A stretch of 34,066 nt of DNA from Bacteroidetes bacterium GWF2_35_48. GTDB lineage: Bacteria > Bacteroidota > Bacteroidia > Bacteroidales > GWF2-35-48. The position numbers and the translations under genes were made by a program. The notes beneath the pieces were generated by a model that saw nothing but the letters and a program-made list of their open reading frames with translations, made no database searches and was not told the origin of the DNA. The stretch is from assembly GCA_001769125.1 (NCBI GenBank), contig MEOG01000027.1, positions 1-34,066 on the forward strand, read 5' to 3'. Every line of letters begins with the position of its first letter. The stretch's first letter is position 1. Of the stretch, positions 33,967-34,066 are shown piece after piece.

Positions 33967-34066
33967 CGACTGTTTAAGAAACTGTTTTGAATTTTAATAT
34001 ATGATAACAATGAACAATATTTTGTTCATAACTATTTGATAATCAGTTGGTTAATTAAATAAATTA

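Larger units (their letters stand above)
33721..34066. other. Upstream non-coding stretch of the BNR-like gene
   Basis: These 346 bp contain the candidate promoter at 33761-33790, an AT-rich part, and a simple-repeat block of gaagtc/cttctg units (33865-33966). A motif AAGAAACTGTTTTGAATTT (about 33976-33994) also occurs near 31288-31306. No gene is supported up to the window end. Confidence 0.7.

Overview
The window is an AT-rich stretch of a Bacteroidota chromosome, almost entirely cell-surface and secretion genes. The evidence is type IX secretion system (T9SS) C-terminal sorting domains of both type A and type B (CHU_C), a PorP/SprF family outer-membrane protein, a giant PKD-domain adhesin, FISUMP-domain proteins, and a candidate promoter of the Bacteroidota form (TTTG, about 19 bp, TAnnTTTG). 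No rRNA, tRNA, CRISPR array or complete transposase was seen. Order or genus cannot be assigned from this sequence.

Region 1 (1-10446, minus strand) reads as one seven-gene transcription unit with gaps of 4 to 36 bp, transcribed from a candidate promoter at 10416-10446. In order of transcription it encodes a type A sorted surface protein, three FISUMP paralogues, a membrane-tethered TlpA-like thioredoxin, a single-domain response regulator and a large Ig-repeat protein that leaves the window. The response regulator appears to have lost its last helix to a one-base frameshift. If the frame is restored, its stop lies 4 bp before the next start. The Ig-repeat gene holds a nearly identical 334-bp duplication.

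Region 2 (10328-10954) holds an IS481-like transposase N-terminal remnant and a palindromic dispersed repeat. Region 3 (10955-18386, minus strand) holds a 1122-residue repeat protein with a sorting-like module at its N-terminal end and a DUF1566/Lcl domain at its C-terminal end. Behind it is a sensor kinase/LytTR regulator pair. A perfect 9-bp direct repeat with 21-bp periodicity between the regulator and the repeat protein is a candidate operator.

Region 4 (18496-28805, minus strand) is a SprB/SprF-like module: a 2401-residue adhesin (IgGFc-binding-like head, 21 PKD domains, CHU_C tail), a TPR/PD40 protein, an unrecognised 114-residue helical protein and a PorP/SprF protein, closed by a clear intrinsic terminator. 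Related inverted repeats lie on both sides of the adhesin gene.

Region 5 (28806-34066) has a type A sorted protein with a SprB repeat on the plus strand, a repeat-rich intergenic region and a type A sorted BNR-like protein on the minus strand. The intergenic region includes a 177-bp MITE-like insertion with an 11-bp target duplication, and the uninterrupted site survives near 10.8 kb.
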